Shown here piece by piece: positions 1 through 5,487 of a stretch of DNA of 5,487 nt. A model generated the notes under the pieces. The model was not told the DNA's origin. It made no database searches and was given only the letters and a program-made list of their open reading frames with translations. A program made the translations under genes and the position numbers. Source of the stretch: Acidobacteriota bacterium (GTDB taxonomy: Bacteria; Acidobacteriota; Vicinamibacteria; Vicinamibacterales; UBA2999); the NCBI GenBank assembly GCA_947478985.1, contig CANJYC010000148.1:1-5487 (forward strand). The letters are read 5' to 3'. How positions within the stretch are numbered: the stretch's first letter is position 1; each line of letters begins with the position of its first letter.

Positions 1-175
1 GACGGATGCCGCGGAACATATACGTGGAGACGGTGTCGGCGGCTGCGGTGAGCGTGATCGCGCCGGGATTGGGGTCGTTGGGATCGGCGAAGGGGCGGTC
101 CTGCGCGTGGGCAACGGTTGCGGCGAACAGGAGGACGAACGCCAGCGGCGCGACGGAGCGGAATCGAATCGGCAT
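1..175 (-). CDS. Exported protein, probable outer-membrane beta-barrel (TorF/porin-like), N-terminal part only
   Basis: An ATG at 175-173 opens a frame that runs without a stop to the window edge, giving 58 complete codons; the rest lies outside. Residues 1-24 look like a Sec signal peptide: Arg at 4 and 6, a hydrophobic core (LAFVLLFAATVA) and a signal peptidase I site AHA|QD. The mature N-terminus has an Asp/Pro/Asn-rich linker (29-37), then an alternating strand-like stretch ending in DTVSTYMFRGIR (47-58). This resembles the first strand of TorF-like putative porins, which typically carry a Ser-x-Tyr-x-(F/W)-RG-(I/V) motif. That would place it in the outer membrane, with the substrate unknown. 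It lies 46 bp after the cupredoxin gene, beyond a probable terminator, so it may be a separate transcription unit. I see no Shine-Dalgarno sequence. The export signal is fairly clear; the family call is tentative because under 60 residues are visible. Confidence 0.6.
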   Translation of the reverse strand, partial: MPIRFRSVAPLAFVLLFAATVAHAQDRPFADPNDPNPGAITLTAAADTVSTYMFRGIR

Positions 176-187
176 GCTCGAGTATAA

Positions 188-213
188 CGTCGGCGCCTGC
201 GGCAGGCGCGACG
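188..213 (-). terminator. Probable intrinsic terminator after the cupredoxin gene
   Basis: Read on the minus strand, CGTC-GCGCCTG, a 3-nt CCG loop, then CAGGCGC-C-GACG form an 11-bp GC-rich stem with a single bulged C. It is followed directly by TTATACT, a short and imperfect T-rich tract. It starts 8 bp past the cupredoxin stop codon and ends 12 bp before the start of the next gene, where the end of the rpsO-pnp transcript would be expected. The weak T tract leaves termination efficiency uncertain. On the plus strand no T tract follows, so any termination would act on minus-strand transcripts. Confidence 0.55.
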
Positions 214-221
214 GAGGGGAA

Positions 222-605
222 CTAGCGCGGGCGGACGACGAGCTGGCCGCGCATCTCGGCATGGCGCGAGTCGCTGGTCAGGTTCGAATAGAAGGGGAAG
301 GTGCCTGGACGGTCGGCGCGGAACTCGATCGTGACAGAGCCGCCAGCCGGGATGCGCTTGGCGACGCGATACTCGTCAATCGTGATGCCGTAGGCGACGT
401 CCTCGCTGCGGACCGTCAGCGTCACGAGGTCGTCCTGTGACACCTCAAGGCGCGAGGGGGAGAACTGGAAGTCTTTGGCGACGACGGTGATCTGGCGCCG
501 GTTGGGCGTGTCCTGGGCCAGGAGAGGGGAGAGTGCGGAGCCTGCCAGAAGGCAGGCCCCGCCAGTGAGGAGCGCGATCCCGACGATGCGACGGGATGGC
601 AGCAT
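222..605 (-). CDS. Exported cupredoxin-fold protein with a degenerate CuA-like site
   Basis: A 127-residue protein whose start ATG lies 8 bp after the pnp stop codon, so it is probably co-transcribed with pnp. Residues 1-30 form a signal peptide with Arg at 5-6, a hydrophobic core around 7-29 and likely cleavage at LLA|QD. The remaining ~95 residues look like a single cupredoxin domain: ITVVAKDFQFSPSRLEVSQDDLVTLTV (39-65), an IPAGGSVTIEFRADRPGTFPFY stretch (85-106) and a closing MRGQLVV strand (118-124). This pattern matches cytochrome c oxidase subunit II-like or Cupredoxin_1 domains. In those, the metal loop reads roughly FYCxxxCxxxHxxM; here the two Cys positions are Ser107 and Ser111, while His115 and Met118 remain. 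The upstream His usually found before Gly is Tyr72. Copper binding in the usual CuA or blue-copper way is therefore doubtful. The function is unknown; it is likely periplasmic or membrane-associated. The fold is a fairly confident call from the motifs. Confidence 0.75.
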   Translation of the reverse strand: MLPSRRIVGIALLTGGACLLAGSALSPLLAQDTPNRRQITVVAKDFQFSPSRLEVSQDDLVTLTVRSEDVAYGITIDEYRVAKRIPAGGSVTIEFRADRPGTFPFYSNLTSDSRHAEMRGQLVVRPR

Positions 606-613
606 GTGAACGG

Positions 614-2758
614 CTAGGCCTTGGTGTCCGGGACGGCGTCGGCCGCCTTCGGAGCCTCGTCGGTGAGCAACGCCTTCCGGCTCAGGCGGATCTTGCCGGT
701 CGGGTCGATGGCGATGACCTTCACGAGGATCTGCTGGCCTTCCTTCAGCTCGTCGCGCACGTCCTTCACGCGATGGTTCGCGATCTCGGAGACGTGGAGC
801 AGGCCGTCGGTGCCCGGGAAGATCTCAACGAACGCACCGAAGTCGGTGATCCGCTGGACCTTGCCCATGTAGGTCTTGTTCAGCTCGGGCGTCGCGGTCA
901 GCTCCTGAATGATGCCGATCGCCTTGGCCGCCGACTCGCCGTCGGCCGACGCCACGTTGACCTGTCCGTCGTCCTGCACGTCGATCTTCACGCCGGTCCG
1001 CTCGATGATGCTCCGGATCATCTTGCCGCCCGGTCCGATGACGTCGCGGATCTTGTCGACCGGAATCTTGATCGTGATGATTCGCGGTGCGAACAGCGAC
1101 ATCGCGCCACGCGGCGCGTTCAGCGTCTTGGCCATCTCGCCGAGGATGTGCAGGCGGCCCGCACGTGCCTGGTCGAGCGCCTTGGCCATCACTTCTGAGG
1201 TGATGCCGCTGACCTTGATGTCCATCTGCAGGGCGGTGATTCCGGCAGCGGTGCCGGCCACCTTGAAGTCCATATCGCCGTAGTGATCCTCGGCGCCCGC
1301 GATGTCCGAGAGGACGGCGTACTTGCCGCTCTTCTCGTCGATGATGAGCCCCATCGCGATGCCGGCCACCGGCGCCTTGATCGGCACCCCGGCGTCCATC
1401 ATGGCCATCGCACCGCCGCACACCGATGCCATCGACGACGAACCGTTCGATTCGAGGATGTCCGAGACGAGGCGGATGGTGTAGGCGAACTTGTCATCGG
1501 TCGGCACGACCGGCGCGAGCGCACGCTCGGCCAGCGCACCGTGGCCGATTTCGCGGCGGCCCGGACCGGTGAAGCGGCCCGTCTCGCCCACGGAGAAGGG
1601 CGGGAAGTTGTAGTGGAGCATGAAGCGCTTGTAGAACTCGCCGGTGACATGCTCGATCTTCTGCTCGTCGTCCGCGGTGCCGAGCGTGCAGGTGACCAGC
1701 GCCTGCGTCTCGCCACGCGTGAAGACCACCGAGCCGTGTACGCGCGGCAGGACCGTGGCCTCGCTCCAGATCGGCCGGACTTCGTCGAGCTTGCGGCCGT
1801 CGAGGCGGACGCCGCGCTCGAGCACTTCCTGGCGGAGCACCTTTTCCTTGAGGTGGTGGAAGATGCCCTTGGCTTCGGCCTTCTTCTCGGCCAGCTTCTC
1901 GTCCTCGGGCAGCGAGGCGATGTAGTCGGCGAGGACCTTGTCGACGCTGGTGTAGCTCTCCAGCTTCTCCTTGATCTTCATGGCCTTCTCGAGCGGCCCG
2001 AACATCTGCTTCTCGGCGGCGGCGTGGAACGCGGCGTCCACGGCCTTGGCCTTGACCTCAAGCTTCTTCTTGCCGGCGACCTTCTTCAGGTCGTCAATGG
2101 CGGTCACGATCAGCTTGATCGCGGCGTGGGCCGCCTCAAGCGCGCCCAGCACCTGGGCCTCGCTGACTTCCTTCGCGCCCGACTCGACCATGACGATGCC
2201 ATTGAGGCTGCCGGCCACGATGAGGTCGATCACGCTCTGCTTGCGCTCGGCGAAGGAGGGGTTGACGATGTATTTGCCGTCCACCATGCCCACGCGAACG
2301 CCGGCGATGGTGTGCTCCTGCGGCGTCTCCGAGAGCGCCAGCGCCGCCGAGGCGCCGGTGATGGCGAGCACGTCCGAGTCGTTCTCGGTGTCGGCCGACA
2401 TCACCATCGCGATGATCTGCGTCTCGTAGCGCCAGCCGTTCGGGAAGAGCGGCCGGATGGGACGATCGATCAGGCGGCTGGTCAGCACTTCCTTTTCAGG
2501 CGGCTTGCCCTCGCGCTTGAAGAATCCGCCCGGGATGCGGCCCGAGGCGTAGGTGTATTCGCGGTAGTCGACCGTGAGCGGGAGGAAATCGATGCCCACG
2601 CGCTCGCTGGCCGCGTGACACGCGGTGACGAGCACCATGGTGTCGCCGCAACGGACGATGACCGCGCCGTCGGCCTGCTTGGCCAGTTTGCCGGTCTCGA
2701 TGGAGAGAGTGCGCGATCCGATTTGGATCTCGCGCCGCTGAATATTGACGTTGTGCAT
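614..2758 (-). CDS. pnp: Polyribonucleotide nucleotidyltransferase (PNPase)
   Basis: Processive 3'-5' phosphorolytic exoribonuclease that uses phosphate to release nucleoside diphosphates and can add tails in reverse; a cytoplasmic trimer and often a degradosome core. The 714 residues match the usual ~700. The first RNase PH domain (about 10-145) includes FFKREG (79-84) and RLIDRPIRPLFP (95-106). An all-helical linker (about 235-310) follows, then the second RNase PH domain (about 320-545) with RGETQALVTCTLGT (348-361), RREIGHGALAERAL (401-414) and ESNGSSSMASVCGGA (436-450). The catalytic Asp pair is D485 and D491 in DIAGAEDH, equivalent to E. coli D486 and D492. The KH domain (about 560-620) has its GPGG loop at 575-578, and the S1 domain spans about 630-697. 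A short Ala/Asp-rich tail ends the protein. The ATG lies 16 bp after rpsO with only a weak, distant purine-rich stretch, which suggests co-transcription and translational coupling with rpsO. All catalytic and RNA-binding domains appear intact. Confidence 0.99.
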   Translation of the reverse strand: MHNVNIQRREIQIGSRTLSIETGKLAKQADGAVIVRCGDTMVLVTACHAASERVGIDFLPLTVDYREYTYASGRIPGGFFKREGKPPEKEVLTSRLIDRPIRPLFPNGWRYETQIIAMVMSADTENDSDVLAITGASAALALSETPQEHTIAGVRVGMVDGKYIVNPSFAERKQSVIDLIVAGSLNGIVMVESGAKEVSEAQVLGALEAAHAAIKLIVTAIDDLKKVAGKKKLEVKAKAVDAAFHAAAEKQMFGPLEKAMKIKEKLESYTSVDKVLADYIASLPEDEKLAEKKAEAKGIFHHLKEKVLRQEVLERGVRLDGRKLDEVRPIWSEATVLPRVHGSVVFTRGETQALVTCTLGTADDEQKIEHVTGEFYKRFMLHYNFPPFSVGETGRFTGPGRREIGHGALAERALAPVVPTDDKFAYTIRLVSDILESNGSSSMASVCGGAMAMMDAGVPIKAPVAGIAMGLIIDEKSGKYAVLSDIAGAEDHYGDMDFKVAGTAAGITALQMDIKVSGITSEVMAKALDQARAGRLHILGEMAKTLNAPRGAMSLFAPRIITIKIPVDKIRDVIGPGGKMIRSIIERTGVKIDVQDDGQVNVASADGESAAKAIGIIQELTATPELNKTYMGKVQRITDFGAFVEIFPGTDGLLHVSEIANHRVKDVRDELKEGQQILVKVIAIDPTGKIRLSRKALLTDEAPKAADAVPDTKA

Positions 2759-2774
2759 GGAAATGGACCGTCCC

Positions 2775-3044
2775 TTACTTGCGGATGCCGAGACGGCGGA
2801 TGAGTTCCGCGTAGCGATTCGGGTCCTTGCTCTTGAGGTAATCGAGCAGCCGACGGCGCCGGCCGACGAGCATGAGCAGCCCTCGACGCGAGTGATGATC
2901 CTTCGCGTGGGTCTTGAAATGGTCTGTGAGGTAGGTGATGCGCTCGGTGAGCAGCGCCACTTGCACTTCGGGGGACCCGGTGTCGCCGTCGTGCGTCTTG
3001 TACGATCCGATGACTTCGGTCTTGCGATCCTTGGTAAACGCCAC
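2775..3044 (-). CDS. rpsO: 30S ribosomal protein S15
   Basis: Primary 16S rRNA-binding protein that binds the central-domain three-way junction early in 30S assembly. The 89-residue length is the family norm. Hallmarks are DTGSPEVQVALLTERI (21-36), HAKDHHSRRGLL (46-57), the basic GRRRRLLDYL segment (61-70) and the C-terminal RYAELIRRLGIRK. The start codon is GTG (3044-3042), chosen because the conserved MAFTKDRK N-terminus begins there and a GGAGG lies 8 nt upstream. It has the longest leader in the cluster, 120 bp after truB with a candidate promoter and hairpin, and is followed by pnp after 16 bp; this order is conserved across many bacteria. In E. coli, S15 represses its own mRNA by binding a leader structure. 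The structured leader here fits a similar scheme, but that is inferred. Confidence 0.98.
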   Translation of the reverse strand: MAFTKDRKTEVIGSYKTHDGDTGSPEVQVALLTERITYLTDHFKTHAKDHHSRRGLLMLVGRRRRLLDYLKSKDPNRYAELIRRLGIRK

Positions 3045-3052
3045 GCTCTACG

Positions 3053-3057
3053 CCTCC
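3053..3057 (-). promoter_or_regulatory. Shine-Dalgarno sequence of rpsO (GGAGG)
   Basis: GGAGG on the minus strand with an 8-nt spacer to the GTG start of rpsO. This supports that non-ATG start. It is the only strong ribosome binding site in the window. A small 4-bp hairpin (CGCC with GGCG, 6-nt loop) could pair the last two G of this site, which might dampen or regulate initiation. Confidence 0.7.
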
Positions 3058-3074
3058 ACGGGCGGCTCAGACAT

Positions 3075-3111
3075 CACGACCATGGTCCGCGACTGCGGGG
3101 CCATGTCCGTG
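3075..3111 (-). promoter_or_regulatory. Interrupted hairpin in the rpsO leader, candidate S15 autoregulatory structure
   Basis: On the minus strand, CACG/CGTG (4 bp), a 2x2 internal loop, CATGG/CCATG (5 bp), a small asymmetric internal loop (CC versus A) and CCGC/GCGG (4 bp) stack under an AGTC tetraloop. That makes 13 pairs in 37 nt. It lies 17 nt upstream of the Shine-Dalgarno site. No T tract follows, so it does not look like a terminator. Ribosomal protein S15 genes in several bacterial groups carry leader structures bound by S15, and the position fits such a role. The pairing can be read directly from the sequence; the regulatory role is inference. Confidence 0.4.
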
Positions 3112-3161
3112 CACCGGGCACGCCGTATCTGTTGCTAAATGACCTTGCCGAAAGAACTTAC

Positions 3162-3192
3162 ATTCTAAGTCAGGACCACCGACGGATGTAAA
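3162..3192 (-). promoter_or_regulatory. Candidate sigma70-type promoter for rpsO-pnp
   Basis: On the minus strand TTTACA (3192-3187; 5 of 6 matches to TTGACA) and TAGAAT (3167-3162; 5 of 6 to TATAAT) are separated by 19 bp, slightly longer than ideal. The -10 element overlaps the truB stop codon. The region is locally AT-richer than its surroundings. Transcription would begin near 3155 and give a leader of about 110 nt before the rpsO GTG. A promoter of rpsO's own between truB and rpsO is known in E. coli, which makes this position sensible. The long spacer keeps confidence low. Confidence 0.33.
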
Positions 3193-4046
3193 GAATATGG
3201 GGCGTTTCCCCGTGTGGCGAGGGCCATGAGCCGGCCAGTTCCATCGAGGATCCTGACCCACGGCTGGTCCGGACGGTCGGAATCCACCGAAAAATGGCTG
3301 ACTTCGAGGGCCCGCCCATGGGACACCCGGGTCAGCCCCTCGTCGGTGACCACGACCGACGGGAATCCCGGCAGGAGCTGCTCCAGGGGGATGAGGTCGA
3401 CGTCGCCGACACCCTGCTGGAGCGCGTCGAGGGTCAGCGCTTCGGTCAGTCTGAACTCACCGCTGCGCGTGCGGCGCAGGGCCTCGAGGCAGGCGCCGGT
3501 GCCGAGGATCTGCCCCAGTTCGTGGGCGAAGGTGCGCACGTAGAAGCCGGCCGAGCAGGTGAGGGTGACCGTGGCGGTCGCACCGGTGAAGGACGTCACC
3601 TCGGCCCGCGTGACCGAGACCGGCACAGGCGTGAGGACCACTGGCTCGTCACGGCGCGCCAGCTCGTAGGCGCGCTGTCCGCCGACCTTCTTCGCTGAAT
3701 ACGCCGGCGGCATCTGCAGGTAGTCGCCGCGCAGTTGCGCCACGGCGGGCTCCAGCGCCGCCGCCGCGGGCTCGGCGTCGGTCCGCGCGGTCTCCTCGCC
3801 CGTGATATCGAAGGTGTCTGTGGCGCGGCCGAACCGGATGGTCGCCTCGTAGTCCTTGTCAGACGCGGTCAGGAAGCGCACCAGCCGGGTCGCCCGGCCG
3901 CAGGCCAGCGCGAGCACGCCGGTGGCGAGCGGGTCGAGGGTGCCGGTGTGGCCGATCCGCTTCTCGCCCAGCGTCCGCCGCGCGATCGCGACGACGTCGT
4001 GCGAGGTCAGCCCTTCGGGCTTGTCGATGATGAGGACGCCGTCCAT
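3165..4046 (-). CDS. truB: tRNA pseudouridine(55) synthase TruB
   Basis: Isomerises U55 to pseudouridine in the T-psi-C loop of tRNAs in the cytoplasm, and is also known as a tRNA folding chaperone. The 293-residue length is typical. It opens with MDGVLIIDKPEGLTSHDVV (1-19). The catalytic Asp is D38 in GHTGTLDPLATGVL (32-45), equivalent to E. coli D48. Further family motifs are KDYEATIRFGRATDTFD (64-80), PPAYSAKKVGGQRAYELAR (113-131) and CSAGFYVRTFAHELG (164-178). Residues from about 225 to the end form a short PUA-like C-terminal domain. The ATG at 4046-4044 was chosen because the family N-terminus starts exactly there, 8 bp after the stop of the upstream DHH gene; the frame stays open far upstream only because it overlaps that gene. 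No strong Shine-Dalgarno sequence is present, so translation is probably coupled to nrnA. Confidence 0.97.
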   Translation of the reverse strand: MDGVLIIDKPEGLTSHDVVAIARRTLGEKRIGHTGTLDPLATGVLALACGRATRLVRFLTASDKDYEATIRFGRATDTFDITGEETARTDAEPAAAALEPAVAQLRGDYLQMPPAYSAKKVGGQRAYELARRDEPVVLTPVPVSVTRAEVTSFTGATATVTLTCSAGFYVRTFAHELGQILGTGACLEALRRTRSGEFRLTEALTLDALQQGVGDVDLIPLEQLLPGFPSVVVTDEGLTRVSHGRALEVSHFSVDSDRPDQPWVRILDGTGRLMALATRGNAPYSLHPSVVLT

Positions 4047-4054
4047 GGCGAGGT

Positions 4055-5053
4055 CTACGCCCTGCGGTCGGCGGCGTCGATCGCCTCGACGATCTTCTCG
4101 CGAAAGGTGCGCTTCAGCTCTGCGATCGATCCTGTGGCGGAGCAGCCGGAGGCGTTCTTGTGGCCGCCGCCGCCGAATTGCTTGGCCACTGCATTGATAT
4201 CGATCGTCCCTTTTGAGCGCATGCTGATGCGCCAGTCTCGAGGGCCGTCGTTCTCCTTGAAGAACACCACCGCCTGAATGTCCTTCACCGTCAGCGGCAT
4301 GTTGATCAGCCCGTCGGTGTCTTCGTACGTTCCGCCGCAGCCGGTGGCGAGGGCATGGTCGACGTAGAGGGTGGCCAGCCGACCGGTCGGGTCGAGTTCC
4401 ATCTGGTTGAGCACCGCGCCGAACAGCTTCAGCCGGCCGAGGTTGTTGCTGTCGAAGATACTGCGCGCCACGGCCGGCGGCTCCACTCCCGCCTCCATGC
4501 ACAGGCGGCAGATCTCGAACGTCCGGGGCGAGATGCTCGAGTAGTGGAAGGACCCGGTGTCGGTGAGGATGGCGACGTAGACGTGGGTGGCGATCTCGCG
4601 CGTCAGGGGAACGCCGAGTGCCTGGATCAGCGTGAACACCATCTCGCTGCACGCCGCTGCTGACAGATCGACCCAGTTGAGCGCGCCGTACATGGCGTTG
4701 CCCGGATGATGGTCGATGTTGATGACGAAGCCGCGGTCGAGCCCGGCAACGCCGGTGCGCGCGAGGTCACCGGACTCCATCACGATCACCGCATCGCCGG
4801 GGTCGTCGACGCTGGCGGTGACGTCGATGTCGGCGATGCCGGGGAAGACCTGGAGCGGCGGTGGCGCCTCGTCGCGGAAGACCACGCGCGCCTCCTTGCC
4901 GAGCTGTCGCAGGGCGAAGGCCATGGCCAGGGCCGAACCGATCGCGTCGCCATCGGGTCGGGCGTGGGAGGTGATGACGAAGCGCTGCCGCGTGCGGATG
5001 GCCGCGGCCACCTGCGCGACGGTTACGGACTCAGTGGGTGTCGGGGTCGTCAT
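4055..5053 (-). CDS. nrnA: DHH/DHHA1 phosphoesterase, NrnA-type oligoribonuclease / pAp phosphatase
   Basis: 332 residues, the usual length for bacterial NrnA. These cytoplasmic, metal-dependent enzymes degrade 2-5 nt RNA fragments, and many also dephosphorylate 3'-phosphoadenosine 5'-phosphate. DHH domain: motif I SHARPDGDAIGS (29-40) with H30, D34 and D36; motif II VIVMESGDLARTG (89-101); motif III DHH at 114-116 in NIDHHPGN; motif IV TDTGSFHYS (164-172) with D165. The DHHA1 substrate-binding domain ends with GGGGHKNASG (294-303). In motif II the residue aligning with the metal-binding Asp of B. subtilis NrnA is Glu93, a conservative change. The ATG at 5053-5051 lies inside the end of rbfA (23-bp overlap); no alternative in-frame start precedes motif I. 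No Shine-Dalgarno sequence is visible, consistent with coupling to rbfA. The DHH family is certain; the exact substrate (nanoRNA, pAp or both, possibly cyclic-di-AMP products) is inferred. Confidence 0.93.
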   Translation of the reverse strand: MTTPTPTESVTVAQVAAAIRTRQRFVITSHARPDGDAIGSALAMAFALRQLGKEARVVFRDEAPPPLQVFPGIADIDVTASVDDPGDAVIVMESGDLARTGVAGLDRGFVINIDHHPGNAMYGALNWVDLSAAACSEMVFTLIQALGVPLTREIATHVYVAILTDTGSFHYSSISPRTFEICRLCMEAGVEPPAVARSIFDSNNLGRLKLFGAVLNQMELDPTGRLATLYVDHALATGCGGTYEDTDGLINMPLTVKDIQAVVFFKENDGPRDWRISMRSKGTIDINAVAKQFGGGGHKNASGCSATGSIAELKRTFREKIVEAIDAADRRA

Positions 5054-5465
5054 CGCGAGCCAGGTCGGGCGCCGTGGACGCCGGATCGGTTTCCCGCACT
5101 TTGGCGCGCTCTGCGTCTTCCTGGTGGAGATCGCGGAGGACCTGTTCGATCCGGTCCTGGTGGATGATCGATTCGTCGAAGCGGAAGGTCAGCTCCGGCA
5201 CGCGCCGCAGCCGCAGCATGGCGCCGAGCTGACGCCGGAGGAACGGCGTCGCGCGGTCGAGCGCCTTCGCCGTCTCCTTCCGCGCCTTCGGATCGCCCAT
5301 GCTCGTGTAAAACACACGGGCCTGCTGCAGGTCGGGAGACACCTGGACGCGGGTCAGCGTGATGAACCCGATACCGGGGTCGTGCACCGCGCCGCGGCTG
5401 AGCAGGGTGCTCAGCTCGTCGCGGATCTGCTCGCCGACGCGATCGGGCCGATGGCCTTGAGGCAT
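5031..5465 (-). CDS. rbfA: 30S ribosome-binding factor RbfA
   Basis: Late-stage 30S maturation factor that binds near the 5' end of 16S rRNA and helps process its leader; known for cold-shock importance in E. coli. The 144 residues form one KH-type-II-like domain. It begins with the RPDRVGEQIRDELSTLL helix (6-22), then GIGFITLTRVQVSPDLQQARVFYTSMG (31-57), the FLRRQLGAMLRLRRVPELTFRFDES block (75-98) and a closing helix with RIEQVLRDL (105-113). Residues from about 115 are charged, rich in Asp, Glu and Arg, and probably disordered; they make it about 10 residues longer than E. coli RbfA. The ATG at 5465-5463 fits the family start, and only 22 bp upstream are in the window, without a clear Shine-Dalgarno sequence. 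infB commonly lies just upstream, outside this view. The gene's end overlaps nrnA by 23 bp. Confidence 0.95.
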   Translation of the reverse strand: MPQGHRPDRVGEQIRDELSTLLSRGAVHDPGIGFITLTRVQVSPDLQQARVFYTSMGDPKARKETAKALDRATPFLRRQLGAMLRLRRVPELTFRFDESIIHQDRIEQVLRDLHQEDAERAKVRETDPASTAPDLARDDDPDTH

Positions 5466-5487
5466 ATGAATAGCGGGTCCGGTGGAC

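Noticed and set aside
13..20. Cys19 of the cupredoxin protein region as a lipobox (GGAC within the signal peptide)
   Set aside because: The listed span counts protein residues, not bases. The -3 position is Gly and hydrophobic residues continue well past the Cys, so signal peptidase I cleavage after LLA is more likely than lipoprotein processing.
6..440. Plus-strand frame of 144 codons
   Set aside because: It is antisense to the porin-like start and the cupredoxin gene, which both carry signal peptides and sensible domains; its own translation has no recognisable feature.
825..1421. Minus-strand frame of 198 codons inside pnp
   Set aside because: It is a frame-shifted reading of pnp, with Arg/Gly/Asp-rich composition typical of an out-of-frame GC-rich gene.
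1283..2803. Plus-strand open frame of 506 codons antisense to pnp
   Set aside because: It lies opposite a fully intact pnp, its translation is a low-complexity Arg/Asp/Gly/Leu/His-rich string with no recognisable domain, and GC-rich codon use opposite a real gene produces such frames.
3075..3111. Leader hairpin as a terminator for truB
   Set aside because: No T-rich tract follows on either strand and the stem is interrupted by two internal loops, so a leader regulatory structure is more plausible.
4047..4652. Upstream extension of the truB frame to an ATG near 4652
   Set aside because: The extension reads through the nrnA coding region in another frame and gives Arg/His-rich nonsense; the conserved TruB N-terminus begins exactly at 4046.
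1..5487. CRISPR arrays, insertion sequences, tRNA or rRNA genes
   Set aside because: No direct repeats with regular spacing, no transposase-like frame with terminal inverted repeats and no cloverleaf or rRNA-like sequence was seen on either strand.

Overview
This window is a housekeeping translation and RNA-decay gene cluster. Every gene I can support lies on the minus strand, so transcription runs from high to low coordinates. In transcription order they are rbfA (5465-5031), an NrnA-type DHH/DHHA1 phosphoesterase (5053-4055), truB (4046-3165), rpsO (3044-2775), pnp (2758-614), a small exported cupredoxin-fold protein (605-222), and the first 58 codons of an exported, probably outer-membrane beta-barrel protein (175-1), which is cut by the window edge.

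The DNA is strongly GC-rich with GC-rich third positions, so long shadow ORFs appear opposite the real genes; the largest is 506 codons antisense to pnp. The rbfA-nrnA-truB-rpsO-pnp order is a variant of the widespread nusA-infB-rbfA-truB-rpsO-pnp cluster with a DHH protein inserted. Gene order, GC content and the exported cupredoxin and porin-like neighbours suggest a Gram-negative, high-GC bacterium. Acidobacteriota (Vicinamibacteria-like) is my best guess, but it is an inference without any database support.

The layout is compact. rbfA and nrnA overlap by 23 bp, nrnA and truB are 8 bp apart, rpsO and pnp 16 bp apart, and pnp and the cupredoxin gene 8 bp apart. The one sizeable gap inside the cluster is the 120 bp between truB and rpsO. 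It holds a candidate promoter overlapping the truB stop codon, an interrupted long hairpin, and the only convincing Shine-Dalgarno sequence in the window, a plausible setting for S15 autoregulation. A strong GC hairpin followed by a short T-rich stretch lies at 188-213, after the cupredoxin gene, and probably ends the transcript.

Functionally, RbfA (30S maturation), TruB (tRNA psi55) and S15 (30S assembly) serve ribosome and tRNA biogenesis. PNPase and NrnA together cover phosphorolytic RNA decay and removal of the last short oligonucleotides. I see no mobile element, CRISPR array, tRNA, rRNA or novel multi-gene system. The most unusual item is the cupredoxin-fold protein next to pnp, which looks like a CuA-type domain that has lost most of its copper ligands.
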